Virus record (IMG/VR): IMGVR_UViG_3300042484_001283
Location: 1-54,667 of that record
Reading direction: 5' to 3' (one strand)
Source: a virus
Length of the DNA: 54,667 nt
Below, piece by piece: positions 15,748 through 24,070 of the stretch. Below the pieces are notes generated by a model. That model had not been told where the DNA came from. It saw only the letters and a program-made list of their open reading frames with translations, and did not search any database. The position numbers and the translations under genes are program-made. Position 1 is the stretch's first letter, and every line of letters starts with the position of its first letter.

Positions 15748-17198
15748 AAAAACTAATCGCTCTGTTCCTACTATTCTTTGCGATGCCAGCATTCGCACAA
15801 GTTACGAACTACGGTTTTGAGAGTGGTAACTACACAGGTTGGACAGTGAGTAACGGTTCAACTGCCGCAAGAACTTCGTGGAGTGATAGTGGTTCTGGTG
15901 CACAAGTTACAACTGGTATGACTAACTACTGTCCAGGTAACGGTAAGTGCTGGACTGTTACTCCATATGGTTCATATATGATTTCACTTCAAGCAGGTGG
16001 TGGTTCTCCTGGATTTGACGGTGCTATGACTACTTTGGGATTGACAGGTTCAACAATTACTTCGATTAGAAATACCATCTATGCAAATGGTAATATGAAT
16101 CCTACGAATGCCACATCTATTAGTAGAACAATATTTCTACAAGCAGGTACAACATATAGTTATGCTTGGCAGTATGTTTCGACTGATTATGTTCCATACA
16201 ATGATGGATCGATGATCACATTAACTGGTGGTCCAGGAACCCCAACGATTAATGGGCAAACTCAAAACTTTGCGCTGCTTGGATTTACAAATGAGGGCAC
16301 GGGTAACTATTCGGTTGGATCTTATGGTGCTACTGGTTGGCAAGTCGCAGTATTCACAGTTCCTACTGACGGAAACTATCTGCTAGGTTTTGCCTCGTTC
16401 AACCTCGGTGATACTGCATTGTCACCAATTCTGTTTATCGATCAGATGCAAGGAACAACCTCGCTGAATGGAGCAACGTTTACTCCCGTCGAACCAAACG
16501 CTGGTTCTTCTGCTCCTCCGCCTCCCCCTCCTGCGCCACCAGAACCAACATTTCCTCTTGCATCTATCAGTGCTAATCAATCATTGAAGATCAATCAAAC
16601 AAATGCGATTACGCAAAACTCTATCTACATCAATGCATCTGGATCTAACAACTCAGTTTATATTGAACAGTTTTCTAAGCAGAACCAAATCCGTGGTGTT
16701 AACGGCGCACAGGCAATGACCATCAATGGTAGCGGCAACAGCATTACTATCAATCAGGGCACGGCAGCGACACCAATCGGTAAAAACTTGGCAGAAGTTT
16801 CTGTTACTGGTAACAACAACCTTGTATCATTGACACAACAATATGCAGGCAAATACGCTGAGATTGTCACCAACGGTCTTGGCAATCAAATCTCAGCACA
16901 ACAAAAAGATGCTGGAGGAAAATCGTTGTTTATCAATGCTTTAGGAAACTCTAATAATATCAGCACCTTACAACAGGGAACAGGTAATCACTTTTTAGAT
17001 ATTAGCGCACCATTTGGTGGAGTCACTGCATCGGTTACTCAATTGGGTTCTTCTATAAAGCAATTTCAACTTTTACTAAATAGTCCTGGAATTGGTGTAA
17101 CTGTCACACAAAATAATTTGGCTGCCACTGACTCTGCGAAAATGGAAATAACATGCACGACTGGACCATGTAATGGATACTCTTATACAAAAAACTAA
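15744..17198 (+). CDS. Secreted lectin-like/curlin-repeat fusion protein
   Basis: Signal peptide MKKLIALFLLFFAMPAFAQ. Residues about 20-245 form a beta-rich jelly-roll-like domain (NYGFESGNYTGWTVSNG at the start, as in PEP-CTERM or CBM-like carbohydrate/adhesion domains). A poly-proline hinge APPPPPPAPPEP (about residue 253-265) follows. The C-terminal 220 residues have curlin-type repeats (INQTNAITQNSIYI, VYIEQFSKQNQIRG, ITINQGTAATP, VSLTQQYAGKYAE, ISTLQQGTGNHF). It is a plausible surface-displayed adhesin that co-assembles with the smaller curlin. 484 aa. It overlaps the cyclase start by 26 bases. Confidence 0.75.
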   Translation: MKKLIALFLLFFAMPAFAQVTNYGFESGNYTGWTVSNGSTAARTSWSDSGSGAQVTTGMTNYCPGNGKCWTVTPYGSYMISLQAGGGSPGFDGAMTTLGLTGSTITSIRNTIYANGNMNPTNATSISRTIFLQAGTTYSYAWQYVSTDYVPYNDGSMITLTGGPGTPTINGQTQNFALLGFTNEGTGNYSVGSYGATGWQVAVFTVPTDGNYLLGFASFNLGDTALSPILFIDQMQGTTSLNGATFTPVEPNAGSSAPPPPPPAPPEPTFPLASISANQSLKINQTNAITQNSIYINASGSNNSVYIEQFSKQNQIRGVNGAQAMTINGSGNSITINQGTAATPIGKNLAEVSVTGNNNLVSLTQQYAGKYAEIVTNGLGNQISAQQKDAGGKSLFINALGNSNNISTLQQGTGNHFLDISAPFGGVTASVTQLGSSIKQFQLLLNSPGIGVTVTQNNLAATDSAKMEITCTTGPCNGYSYTKN

Positions 17199-19224
17199 GA
17201 AAGCTCTTCTTTCGCCTTGGTTGGCATTGATTACTTTTGCGGTGTTGTTAGTAGTAAAATTATCAAACCCATACATGGTCGAATCCGCGAGATTGAAGTT
17301 TTATGATTATTTGATGCTCGGTTCGCCGACGCAATCTGAACAAATTGTAACCGTCAATATTGGGGAGAAAGCAATTGAGAAATACGGACAGTATCCGTTC
17401 CCAAGGGAAACATATAGTAAAATTATTAGCGATCTTTATGGGGCAAACGCTGGTCTCGTTGGCAGTACTATACTTATGTCTGAGTTTGATCGGATGGGGA
17501 CTGACAGAGTACTGGCGGATACCCTAAGTCAGTATCCAGTAGTTCTGAGTCAGACGGTAAGCGACTCTTGTTCACGGGCAAGTGCGACAATTCGGAGAAC
17601 AGGCGTTGCCGTAGTCGGCGATGGAGAAGCAACTGAATTTCTTCCTCAATACCCGTGCGTTCTAAGTAATATCTCAATTCTTCAAGAAGCCGCAGTCGGT
17701 GTTGGGATAACATCGACTTTACCCGAAACAGATGGGGTCGTAAGGCGAGTTCCTCTTCTAGCACAATCATCTGACGAATACTACCCCGCATTTGCTCTAG
17801 AGATGCTGCGTGTTGCTGCTGGAGATCCATCATATCAAGCGAAGATAAATCAGACGGGAGTTGAGGCATTACGAATTCCTTCTTTTGAAACCATTAAGAC
17901 AGATGAATATGGTAGAGTTTTTGTTAATCCGAACTACCGATTTCAGTCAGTCGAAATTGGCGAACCAATTCCTGATCTGACAGGTAAGATAGTGATTCTC
18001 GGCGTAACTGCCGCAGGAATTGCGAATCCCGTAGCGACTCCCGCAGGTGCCCAACATCCCCATCAGTTACAGGCCAGTCTACTAGAAACTCTCCTGAATG
18101 GTGACTCTGTGTCGATTCCGAATTGGTCAGCAATTGCGGATCTTGCTGCTTTTCTGGTTCTTGCTCTGGCATTGATCATTCTCTCGCGTTTTAAATTCTC
18201 TATAATTTATATTGCTGTCATTCTCGGTGGATATTTCTATCTACCTATTTATCTTTTCGCAAGCAAGGGTATTCTGCTCGATGTTACATTTAACGTGTTT
18301 GCTATTGCTCTCATCTATATTCACATCTTCACCGCAAAGTATATTTCTGAGTATCTACAGAAGCAGCAAATCAAGAAGCAGTTTGGAACCTATCTGTCAC
18401 CAGATCTCGTTGCTCAATTACAAAGACAACCAGAACTATTGCAACTTGGTGGTGATTCTAGAGAACTATCAATTATGTTCACAGACGTTCGTGGGTTTAC
18501 TACGATTTCTGAGCATTACGGTGAAGACGTTCAAGGTCTTACTAAGATTATGAATCGTTACATGACAGTGATGACACGAGCAATTCTAGAAAACAACGGT
18601 ACGCTAGATAAGTATATCGGTGATGCTCAGATGGCATTCTGGAATGCACCGTTGGACAATAACAAGCATGCATTGGATGCAGTTCGAACTTCCTTTCAGA
18701 TGCTAAAAGATTTGGAGACTTTCAATGAAGACATTAAAGAAGAAGGTGTACCCGCTTTTGGGATGGGTCTTGGTATTAACACTGCCACTGTGGTTGTTGG
18801 CAATATGGGCAGCACTCAGCGTTTTGACTATACTTGCTTGGGTGATGGCGTTAATCTGGCTGCTCGTCTGGAAGGTCAGACCAAGTCTTATGGTGTCAAA
18901 CTCATCGTCGGACCAAAAACTGCCGAATTGGTTAGGGATGTATACCAAGTAGTAGAACTTGATCTCATTGCTGTCAAAGGTAAGACGGAACCTGCTAGAA
19001 TCTACACTGCGTTAGAAACCTTCGACCATCCAGGTGAGAAACAACATGAGAAGTTCCTCGCACTATATCGTGAAGGTAACTGGGAAGTTGCCAAAAAATT
19101 TGCCAGCGACTTAAAGAAGTGCTGGCAAAGTGAGTTAAACAATTACTATGATATGATGCTCGAGCGTATGGAGGGAGAACCTCCCGCTAACTTCGACGGG
19201 GTATATCGTGCAACGACCAAGTAA
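17173..19224 (+). CDS. CHASE2-domain class III adenylate cyclase
   Basis: A TM helix (about residue 14-28) is followed by an extracytoplasmic CHASE2 sensor (to about residue 310), then two to three TM helices and a cytoplasmic cyclase domain (about residue 425-620). Catalytic residues all look intact: metal-binding Asp in IMFTDVRGFT, a Lys and the second Asp in LDKYIGDAQMAFWNAP, and LGDGVNLAARLE with the Asn and Arg of the transition state. The Lys/Asp pair indicates ATP rather than GTP. The expected product is cAMP. It ends the curli/FecR run. In bacteria cAMP controls curli, motility and catabolism, so a phage might use it to alter host surface state. Confidence 0.92.
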   Translation: MDTLIQKTKKALLSPWLALITFAVLLVVKLSNPYMVESARLKFYDYLMLGSPTQSEQIVTVNIGEKAIEKYGQYPFPRETYSKIISDLYGANAGLVGSTILMSEFDRMGTDRVLADTLSQYPVVLSQTVSDSCSRASATIRRTGVAVVGDGEATEFLPQYPCVLSNISILQEAAVGVGITSTLPETDGVVRRVPLLAQSSDEYYPAFALEMLRVAAGDPSYQAKINQTGVEALRIPSFETIKTDEYGRVFVNPNYRFQSVEIGEPIPDLTGKIVILGVTAAGIANPVATPAGAQHPHQLQASLLETLLNGDSVSIPNWSAIADLAAFLVLALALIILSRFKFSIIYIAVILGGYFYLPIYLFASKGILLDVTFNVFAIALIYIHIFTAKYISEYLQKQQIKKQFGTYLSPDLVAQLQRQPELLQLGGDSRELSIMFTDVRGFTTISEHYGEDVQGLTKIMNRYMTVMTRAILENNGTLDKYIGDAQMAFWNAPLDNNKHALDAVRTSFQMLKDLETFNEDIKEEGVPAFGMGLGINTATVVVGNMGSTQRFDYTCLGDGVNLAARLEGQTKSYGVKLIVGPKTAELVRDVYQVVELDLIAVKGKTEPARIYTALETFDHPGEKQHEKFLALYREGNWEVAKKFASDLKKCWQSELNNYYDMMLERMEGEPPANFDGVYRATTK

Positions 19225-19378
19225 GTAGGAATGTGTTAGGATTTTTGAAATCATAATACACGGGGTCTGCCTTTGGGTCTTCTAACGTGTAGAGTTCCTG
19301 TTCCACTTGGAAAAAATGAGATCGAGGCACACACTCGTTTTCGTCTTGTTCCTGGTCATGAATAGATGTACTCATCAT
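19187..19378 (-). CDS. Small protein, unknown function (63 aa)
   Basis: Last gene of the minus-strand group. Its ATG (19378 or 19375) overlaps the stop of the gene read before it. The 3' end overlaps the end of the adenylate cyclase gene by 38 bases on the opposite strand, with no terminator visible between the convergent units. The product is acidic and aromatic (FLLTWSLHDIP near the C-terminus), without a recognised domain. Confidence 0.5.
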   Translation of the reverse strand: MMSTSIHDQEQDENECVPRSHFFQVEQELYTLEDPKADPVYYDFKNPNTFLLTWSLHDIPRRS

Positions 19379-19608
19379 GCTACTACCTTTTCATCAATCA
19401 TGTCGCTCTTCAGCGACTGTTTCCAATCCAACTTACGACGAAGAAACTCTTCGAACGATTTATAACAGGGGATACCATTCGCCTCCAACTCAAGATTGGT
19501 TTCGAGAAAATCCTCGGCGATATATCCCCAACCATTCCACTCATAACCAAGAGTGTCCAATAGAGTTTCTGCTTCATCAGAAATTTGGAATTCGCTTATA
19601 TCAATCAT
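19375..19608 (-). CDS. Small acidic protein, unknown function (77 aa)
   Basis: Starts MIDISEFQISDEAETLLDTLG after a strong GGAGAAG site, and has its own promoter at 19634-19662. The product is acidic and helical with a GYEWNGWGYIAEDFLE aromatic patch. No family recognised. It probably acts early because of the sigma70-type promoter. Confidence 0.65.
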   Translation of the reverse strand: MIDISEFQISDEAETLLDTLGYEWNGWGYIAEDFLETNLELEANGIPCYKSFEEFLRRKLDWKQSLKSDMIDEKVVA

Positions 19609-19633
19609 TTTTCTTCTCCATCATAATATTACC

Positions 19634-19662
19634 ACTATACCCTGTTTCTAAGAAAAAGTCAA
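19634..19662 (-). promoter_or_regulatory. Sigma70-type early promoter (minus strand)
   Basis: On the minus strand TTGACT (19662-19657), 17-nt spacer and TATAGT (19639-19634). It lies between two minus-strand genes and drives those at 19608 and 19378. Confidence 0.8.
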
Positions 19663-19679
19663 GCTCTTATTTTTCTTTT

Positions 19680-19967
19680 TTAAATATATTTCAAAAGTGG
19701 GTCGGTCGTTTTGACTTTTCCTGCCTGAATTTCGTACTCTAGTCGGTTTTGAATGGTTTCTGTACCGTCTAACTCTTCTATCGTGATCGTGGTCTCGTTG
19801 GCTCTTCTAAGCCAAGAAACTCGGTCTCTATCTTTTTCGAATTTGCGTTGCCGCTGTTCGAATTTTCCTAATTTTTCTATCTGCGCTCTAAGGTTTTTAT
19901 ATTCCTCGTGATGCTCGAACATTTCGGCGATTTCTAGGTCTTGAAAAAGGTTATAAAGATCGGTCAT
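19680..19967 (-). CDS. Small coiled-coil protein, unknown function (95 aa)
   Basis: AAGGAG precedes the ATG. Residues about 20-60 form a highly charged helix (KNLRAQIEKLGKFEQRQRK) with heptad-like spacing, followed by TITIEELDGTE. No family recognised. Second gene of a minus-strand early unit starting at the promoter 20244-20216. Confidence 0.6.
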   Translation of the reverse strand: MTDLYNLFQDLEIAEMFEHHEEYKNLRAQIEKLGKFEQRQRKFEKDRDRVSWLRRANETTITIEELDGTETIQNRLEYEIQAGKVKTTDPLLKYI

Positions 19968-19977
19968 TTTTTTCTCC

Positions 19978-20196
19978 TTACTTTCCCGCTTTTAAAAATT
20001 GGTTGAGTTCTTCTTCTGTTAAATGAGGAATACCTAGTTCTTCTTCTTTTAAATATATAAAAAGGTCGGTTTCAAAATAACTAATTTCTGCGTCGGTTGC
20101 TTCGTTAATATCTTGGGTCGGAAAATCGTACCCTTTGCTGATCGCTTCCTTTTTATAGTCTAAAATAAATTTAATGCTTTTTTCGCGTTCGGTCAT
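19978..20196 (-). CDS. Small acidic protein, unknown function (72 aa)
   Basis: AGGAGAACG precedes the ATG. The sequence (MTEREKSIKFILDYKKEAI and then LKEEELGIPHLTEEELNQFL) predicts three or four helices. No family recognised. First gene after the minus promoter at 20216-20244. Confidence 0.6.
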   Translation of the reverse strand: MTEREKSIKFILDYKKEAISKGYDFPTQDINEATDAEISYFETDLFIYLKEEELGIPHLTEEELNQFLKAGK

Positions 20197-20215
20197 TTCG
20201 TTCTCCTATTATTCT

Positions 20216-20244
20216 ATTATGCCTGAAAACGCCTCAAAAGTCAA
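20216..20244 (-). promoter_or_regulatory. Sigma70-type early promoter (minus strand, divergent)
   Basis: Minus-strand TTGACT (20244-20239), 17-nt spacer, CATAAT (20221-20216). The -35 boxes of this promoter and of the plus-strand promoter at 20278 are 33 bases apart, an arrangement that allows shared control. Confidence 0.75.
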
Positions 20245-20277
20245 GCCCCTATTTTTAAAAATAGTATCTTTTTTCTA

Positions 20278-20306
20278 TTGACTTTTTTCTCGATAGCAGG
20301 TATAAT
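20278..20306 (+). promoter_or_regulatory. Sigma70-type early promoter
   Basis: TTGACT 20278-20283, 17-nt spacer, TATAAT 20301-20306. It starts the long plus-strand run from 20338 to about 29986. Confidence 0.88.
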
Positions 20307-20326
20307 GACTATGTCGTCTATGAAAA
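20299..20326 (+). repeat. Promoter/leader repeat, copy B
   Basis: Identical to 352-379 over 28 nt, including the -10 box and the leader up to the ribosome binding site. Here it leads into AAAAGGAA and an ATG at 20338. Confidence 0.85.
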
Positions 20327-20337
20327 GGAATTTTATT

Positions 20338-20742
20338 ATGTCTATGCATCTTATGTCACCAGCGTTCACCACCACTAGCACTCGCAAGCGCAAAGGTGCA
20401 AATAAGGGTGTAACTGGTAGGTATGCGCAGGATTGGGTCGAGCACAACAAGCAGATGAAGCGGATCGGGGTCAAAACCAAAACGTTCGACGAATATGTTC
20501 TGTATCGTCAGGGCAAATATAAACCTGTTCTCCGTGGCACTCCTATGCCTGAACCGTATGTCTCAAAGCACCGCGAACTTTATAAATCAGGTGGTACTGG
20601 TGTTGGTGTTGGTTTCAAGAAAGAAGAAAATACGTATACTGGCACTCTGATCAAGGGTATCGCCACTATGCATAAGTCCAATGCTGTTCCTGTCATTGAC
20701 CAAAAACAAATGGAAGAAATTTCGAGGATGCGTCGTGGTTGA
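20338..20742 (+). CDS. Conserved phage protein, unknown function (134 aa)
   Basis: The start at 20338 follows AAAAGGAATTTT and gives MSMHLMSPAFTTTSTRKRKG. Basic N-terminus, then WVEHNKQMKRIGVKTKTFDEY and LRGTPMPEPYVSKHRELY. I recall the block around EHNK, KTFDEYV and LRGTPMP in many T4-like marine phages, always without function. It sits first in the transcript that carries the radical SAM cluster. Its 3' end overlaps the methyltransferase start by 8 bases. Confidence 0.7.
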   Translation: MSMHLMSPAFTTTSTRKRKGANKGVTGRYAQDWVEHNKQMKRIGVKTKTFDEYVLYRQGKYKPVLRGTPMPEPYVSKHRELYKSGGTGVGVGFKKEENTYTGTLIKGIATMHKSNAVPVIDQKQMEEISRMRRG

Positions 20743-21328
20743 ATTTGATATTGTAATGAAGTGGATGGAATACATCCGCAACAATCCAGATAATGCGCAT
20801 AGATTCTCAGAGAACTTCTGGTCCAGTCAGATCGAGAGTAAGAAGTGGTTGCTCGAATGTATTCCCGAGAATACAAAATCTATCGTTATATTCGGCGGTT
20901 GGTATGGTATTCTGGCACAGTTTATTGCTGAGCGGTATCCTGATACTCTTATCTTAACAACAGATCTCGATTCTAATTGTGAACCTGTATTTGACCAAAT
21001 CAATCTCAGTAGAAATATTAAATACCAACAACATGATATGAGAAATGGTATGCCTCGTCTGCCCCTGAGCATGTCATCAATAGTGGACCTTGTGATTAAC
21101 ACCAGTAGTGAACATGTAACACAAGATGTTTATGATGCATGGTGGGACTCTCTTATTCCTGGGACTAAATACATAGTCCAAGGAAATAATCTAGTTAATC
21201 CTGAGCATGTTCGTCTTGCCGATAATCTAGAAGAATTCCTAACGATCAACAGAATCAAAGATCCAGAATACGCTGGTATGTTGAAGTGTGGGCATTTTTA
21301 TAGGTTCATGGCGACAGGTATCAAATAA
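20735..21328 (+). CDS. SAM-dependent methyltransferase-like protein
   Basis: GTG at 20735 is chosen because GAGGA lies 6 bases upstream. About 198 aa. VIFGGWYGILAQFIAERYP is the motif-I-like SAM loop (about residue 48-60), TTDLDSN holds the acidic residue at the end of strand 2, and VDLVINTSSEHV is the motif IV region. The rest fits a short class I Rossmann methyltransferase. Related genes accompany twitch-type radical SAM genes in marine phages as far as I recall. The substrate is unknown. Stop and next start overlap (TAATG). Confidence 0.6.
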   Translation: MVEFDIVMKWMEYIRNNPDNAHRFSENFWSSQIESKKWLLECIPENTKSIVIFGGWYGILAQFIAERYPDTLILTTDLDSNCEPVFDQINLSRNIKYQQHDMRNGMPRLPLSMSSIVDLVINTSSEHVTQDVYDAWWDSLIPGTKYIVQGNNLVNPEHVRLADNLEEFLTINRIKDPEYAGMLKCGHFYRFMATGIK

Positions 21329-22752
21329 TGAGTGATGGTGCACACGAAGAGCATAATCTAGATGTTCATTCAGTAGATTCATATTGGAATTTTCTTAAAG
21401 AGAAACGTGAAGAAATTAACAAAGTAAGTCCTACATTCTGCGCCGCAAAATGGAAACAATCCACAATTCTTTTGTATAATGGTGAGACTCATAGTTGTCA
21501 CCATCCCTCCAGACACAAAATAACTTTAGAAGATATTAAGGATAATCCAAGAGGTATCCACAATACTGCAGTAAAAAGGGCAGCACGTATTGACATGCTC
21601 AATGGTATACAAACCAAAGAATGTGACTATTGTTGGAAGATCGAAAATCTAAACAAAGATTGGATGAGTGATCGGATATACAAATCTACATATTCGTGGG
21701 CGCTCCCGCACATTGAAGACATTGTAAAATCTGGCGATGGAGCGAATATTGATCCTTCGTATCTAGAAGTTGCGTTTGAATCCACGTGCAATTTTAAATG
21801 TGTATATTGTAGTCCAGAAAGTTCTTCTAGATGGCAAGAAGAAATCGAAACTCATGGACCAATAGAACTAGAAGATTTTAAATTACACGATCTTGGCTGG
21901 TTGAAGGAAGTTGGAAAACTTCCAATTCATTATAAAGAACAAAATCCATATATTGATGCTTTTTGGAAGTGGTGGCCTGAATTATATCCAAATTTACATA
22001 CATTTAGAATTACTGGTGGCGAACCTTTACTCAGTAAACACACATGGAAAGTTCTTGATTATATTGCGGAGAACCCAAATCCTAATTTGACGCTCGCGAT
22101 CAATACTAATCTCAATGTTCCTGATAAGTTGGTTGAGAAAATGGTGGAATACATCAATAGAATCTCTTGCAATATTAAATTGTTTGATGTATATACATCA
22201 CTAGAGAGCACTGGTAAACATGCCGAGTATTCTAGATTTGGTATGCAATTTGATGAGTTTAAGAAGAACTGTAAGTATGTTCTAGATAATACACCGAATA
22301 CAACACGGTTGCATTATATGACAACCATAAACTTAACAAGCGCACCAACTCTCCTGGAATACTTGGAATATATCAGAGAAATGCGATTGAAATACTACGG
22401 CAAGATACATGAATTTAGAGTAAGAACTCACTTATCGTATCTTCGCTGGCCTCGAATGTTGTGTTTGACATTATTGTCAGATGAAGATAAACAGAAGTAT
22501 GGTGATTTGTGGATAGACTATGTTGAAGAACATAAATTAACTTCAAAGAAATCCATTCAAGAAACCTTCTATTTGGAAGAAGTCGATCAAGTAAGAAGAT
22601 TGGTTGATTACATGAGATCTACAAAAGAACCACAATCACTATATAAAGACTTCAGAAATTATACTCGAACTTTGGATAAACGAAGGAAGACATCATTCGT
22701 CGATACTTTTCCAGAACTTGCATATTTAATGGATGATAACTATTATGGATGA
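21328..22752 (+). CDS. Radical SAM enzyme 1 (twitch/SPASM-like)
   Basis: CNFKCVYC (CxxxCxxC, about residue 154-161) binds the catalytic 4Fe-4S cluster, and ITGGEPLL (about residue 228-235) is the SAM-binding GGEP. An N-terminal extension (1-140) has extra cysteines: FCAAKWKQ, SCHHPS, then ECDYCWKIE. These probably bind an auxiliary cluster, as in twitch or SPASM proteins, but placed before the core. 474 aa. The closest relative in the window is the next gene, with the same F-C-x-A-K-W and CDYCWKIE blocks, so they arose by duplication. Confidence 0.88.
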   Translation: MSDGAHEEHNLDVHSVDSYWNFLKEKREEINKVSPTFCAAKWKQSTILLYNGETHSCHHPSRHKITLEDIKDNPRGIHNTAVKRAARIDMLNGIQTKECDYCWKIENLNKDWMSDRIYKSTYSWALPHIEDIVKSGDGANIDPSYLEVAFESTCNFKCVYCSPESSSRWQEEIETHGPIELEDFKLHDLGWLKEVGKLPIHYKEQNPYIDAFWKWWPELYPNLHTFRITGGEPLLSKHTWKVLDYIAENPNPNLTLAINTNLNVPDKLVEKMVEYINRISCNIKLFDVYTSLESTGKHAEYSRFGMQFDEFKKNCKYVLDNTPNTTRLHYMTTINLTSAPTLLEYLEYIREMRLKYYGKIHEFRVRTHLSYLRWPRMLCLTLLSDEDKQKYGDLWIDYVEEHKLTSKKSIQETFYLEEVDQVRRLVDYMRSTKEPQSLYKDFRNYTRTLDKRRKTSFVDTFPELAYLMDDNYYG

Positions 22753-24070
22753 TAGATTACTTCAATTCAGAAATAGTATACTAAATTCTAAATCTTCATC
22801 GTTTTGTGGCGCGAAATGGGGAAATAGTACTCTGTGGTTGGGCAGCGGAGAAACCAGCAGTTGTCATCTTCCTCCTGTCCATAAAATAGACCCAGAGCAA
22901 ATTTTATTAGATCCAGCAAAACTGCATAATACCGATCACAAAATAAAAATGCGACAGCTTATGAAGGATGGACATAAACCTTCTGAGTGTGATTACTGCT
23001 GGAAAATTGAAAGTATGGGAACTGATTATATTTCAGATCGTGTCTTTAAATCTCTACAGTTTACACCAGAAGAAATGCAAGAATGGTTCGATAAACCAGT
23101 AGATGCTCGTATTATTCCACCTACATTAGAAGTTATGTTCGATCGAACCTGTAATTTTGCATGCAGTTATTGTAATGCAAATTTCAGCACAACGTGGGAA
23201 CGAGACATAAAGAAACACGGTAACTATGATCTTGAGACTTCTGGTGGAGGAGCATTTAAACATGACGGTACCCAAAATAATTGCTATGAGAAAACAGAAA
23301 ATCCATACATCAAAGCATTTTGGGAATGGTGGCCAGAACTTAGTAAAGAACTTCGCACACTAAGAGTTACTGGTGGTGAACCATTAATGAGCACAGATGT
23401 CTGGAAATTGATTGACTTGTTTGCAGAAGAGAAATATCCTTTCGAATTAGGAATCAATACAAATCTCGGGGCAAAAAAATCTATCATAGATAAACTGATA
23501 CAGAGATCGCACGACATTAACAAACTTACTCTCTTTACGAGCATGGAAACTACAGGTGCGCAAGCAGAGTATATTCGCGATGGGTTGCATTATGAATCCT
23601 GGTGTGATAATGTTGAGCGGATTCTTGCAGAATCTAATGTCAAACGTATTGTTGTTATGATGACGATTAATGCATTGTGCTTGTTCAATATTACTGATTT
23701 TATGGATCAAGTTATGGTTTGGAAACGGAAATATCGAAATCGTATTAGTATGAGTATTAATTTCCTGCGGTTTCCTGCGTTTCAAAGTTTGACAGTTTTA
23801 CCTGATGGACTGAGAGAAAAATCGTATCAACAACTTTCTGGCTGGTACGAAGTTAATCGTGATGATCCAAATCTCATGTTCACAGAGAAAAGTGATATTG
23901 AAAGATTAATTTCTTATGTCGATGTTATTGAAACACCACATTCCTATGACACTGATCTTGAGAAAAATCGCAAAGATTTTAAAAAGTTTTATACACAATA
24001 TAGTTCTCGCAGAAATAAACCACTTGATGTATTTCCACAGGAGTTTTTACAATGGTTCAACACTCTTTAA
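22745..24070 (+). CDS. Radical SAM enzyme 2 (twitch/SPASM-like, paralog of enzyme 1)
   Basis: CNFACSYC (about residue 136-143) and VTGGEPLM (about residue 206-213). N-terminal FCGAKWGN, SSCHLPPVHK and ECDYCWKIES parallel enzyme 1. The start is 22745 or 22733; a GGAT precedes 22745. The two enzymes share the FWxWWPEL motif just before the GGEP strand, probably a substrate-binding feature. About 441 aa. Overlaps both neighbours. Confidence 0.87.
   Translation: MDDRLLQFRNSILNSKSSSFCGAKWGNSTLWLGSGETSSCHLPPVHKIDPEQILLDPAKLHNTDHKIKMRQLMKDGHKPSECDYCWKIESMGTDYISDRVFKSLQFTPEEMQEWFDKPVDARIIPPTLEVMFDRTCNFACSYCNANFSTTWERDIKKHGNYDLETSGGGAFKHDGTQNNCYEKTENPYIKAFWEWWPELSKELRTLRVTGGEPLMSTDVWKLIDLFAEEKYPFELGINTNLGAKKSIIDKLIQRSHDINKLTLFTSMETTGAQAEYIRDGLHYESWCDNVERILAESNVKRIVVMMTINALCLFNITDFMDQVMVWKRKYRNRISMSINFLRFPAFQSLTVLPDGLREKSYQQLSGWYEVNRDDPNLMFTEKSDIERLISYVDVIETPHSYDTDLEKNRKDFKKFYTQYSSRRNKPLDVFPQEFLQWFNTL

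Noticed and set aside
19222-19380. Terminator between the cyclase gene and the minus-strand group
   Set aside because: No stem with T-tract was found; the two transcription units overlap at their 3' ends instead.
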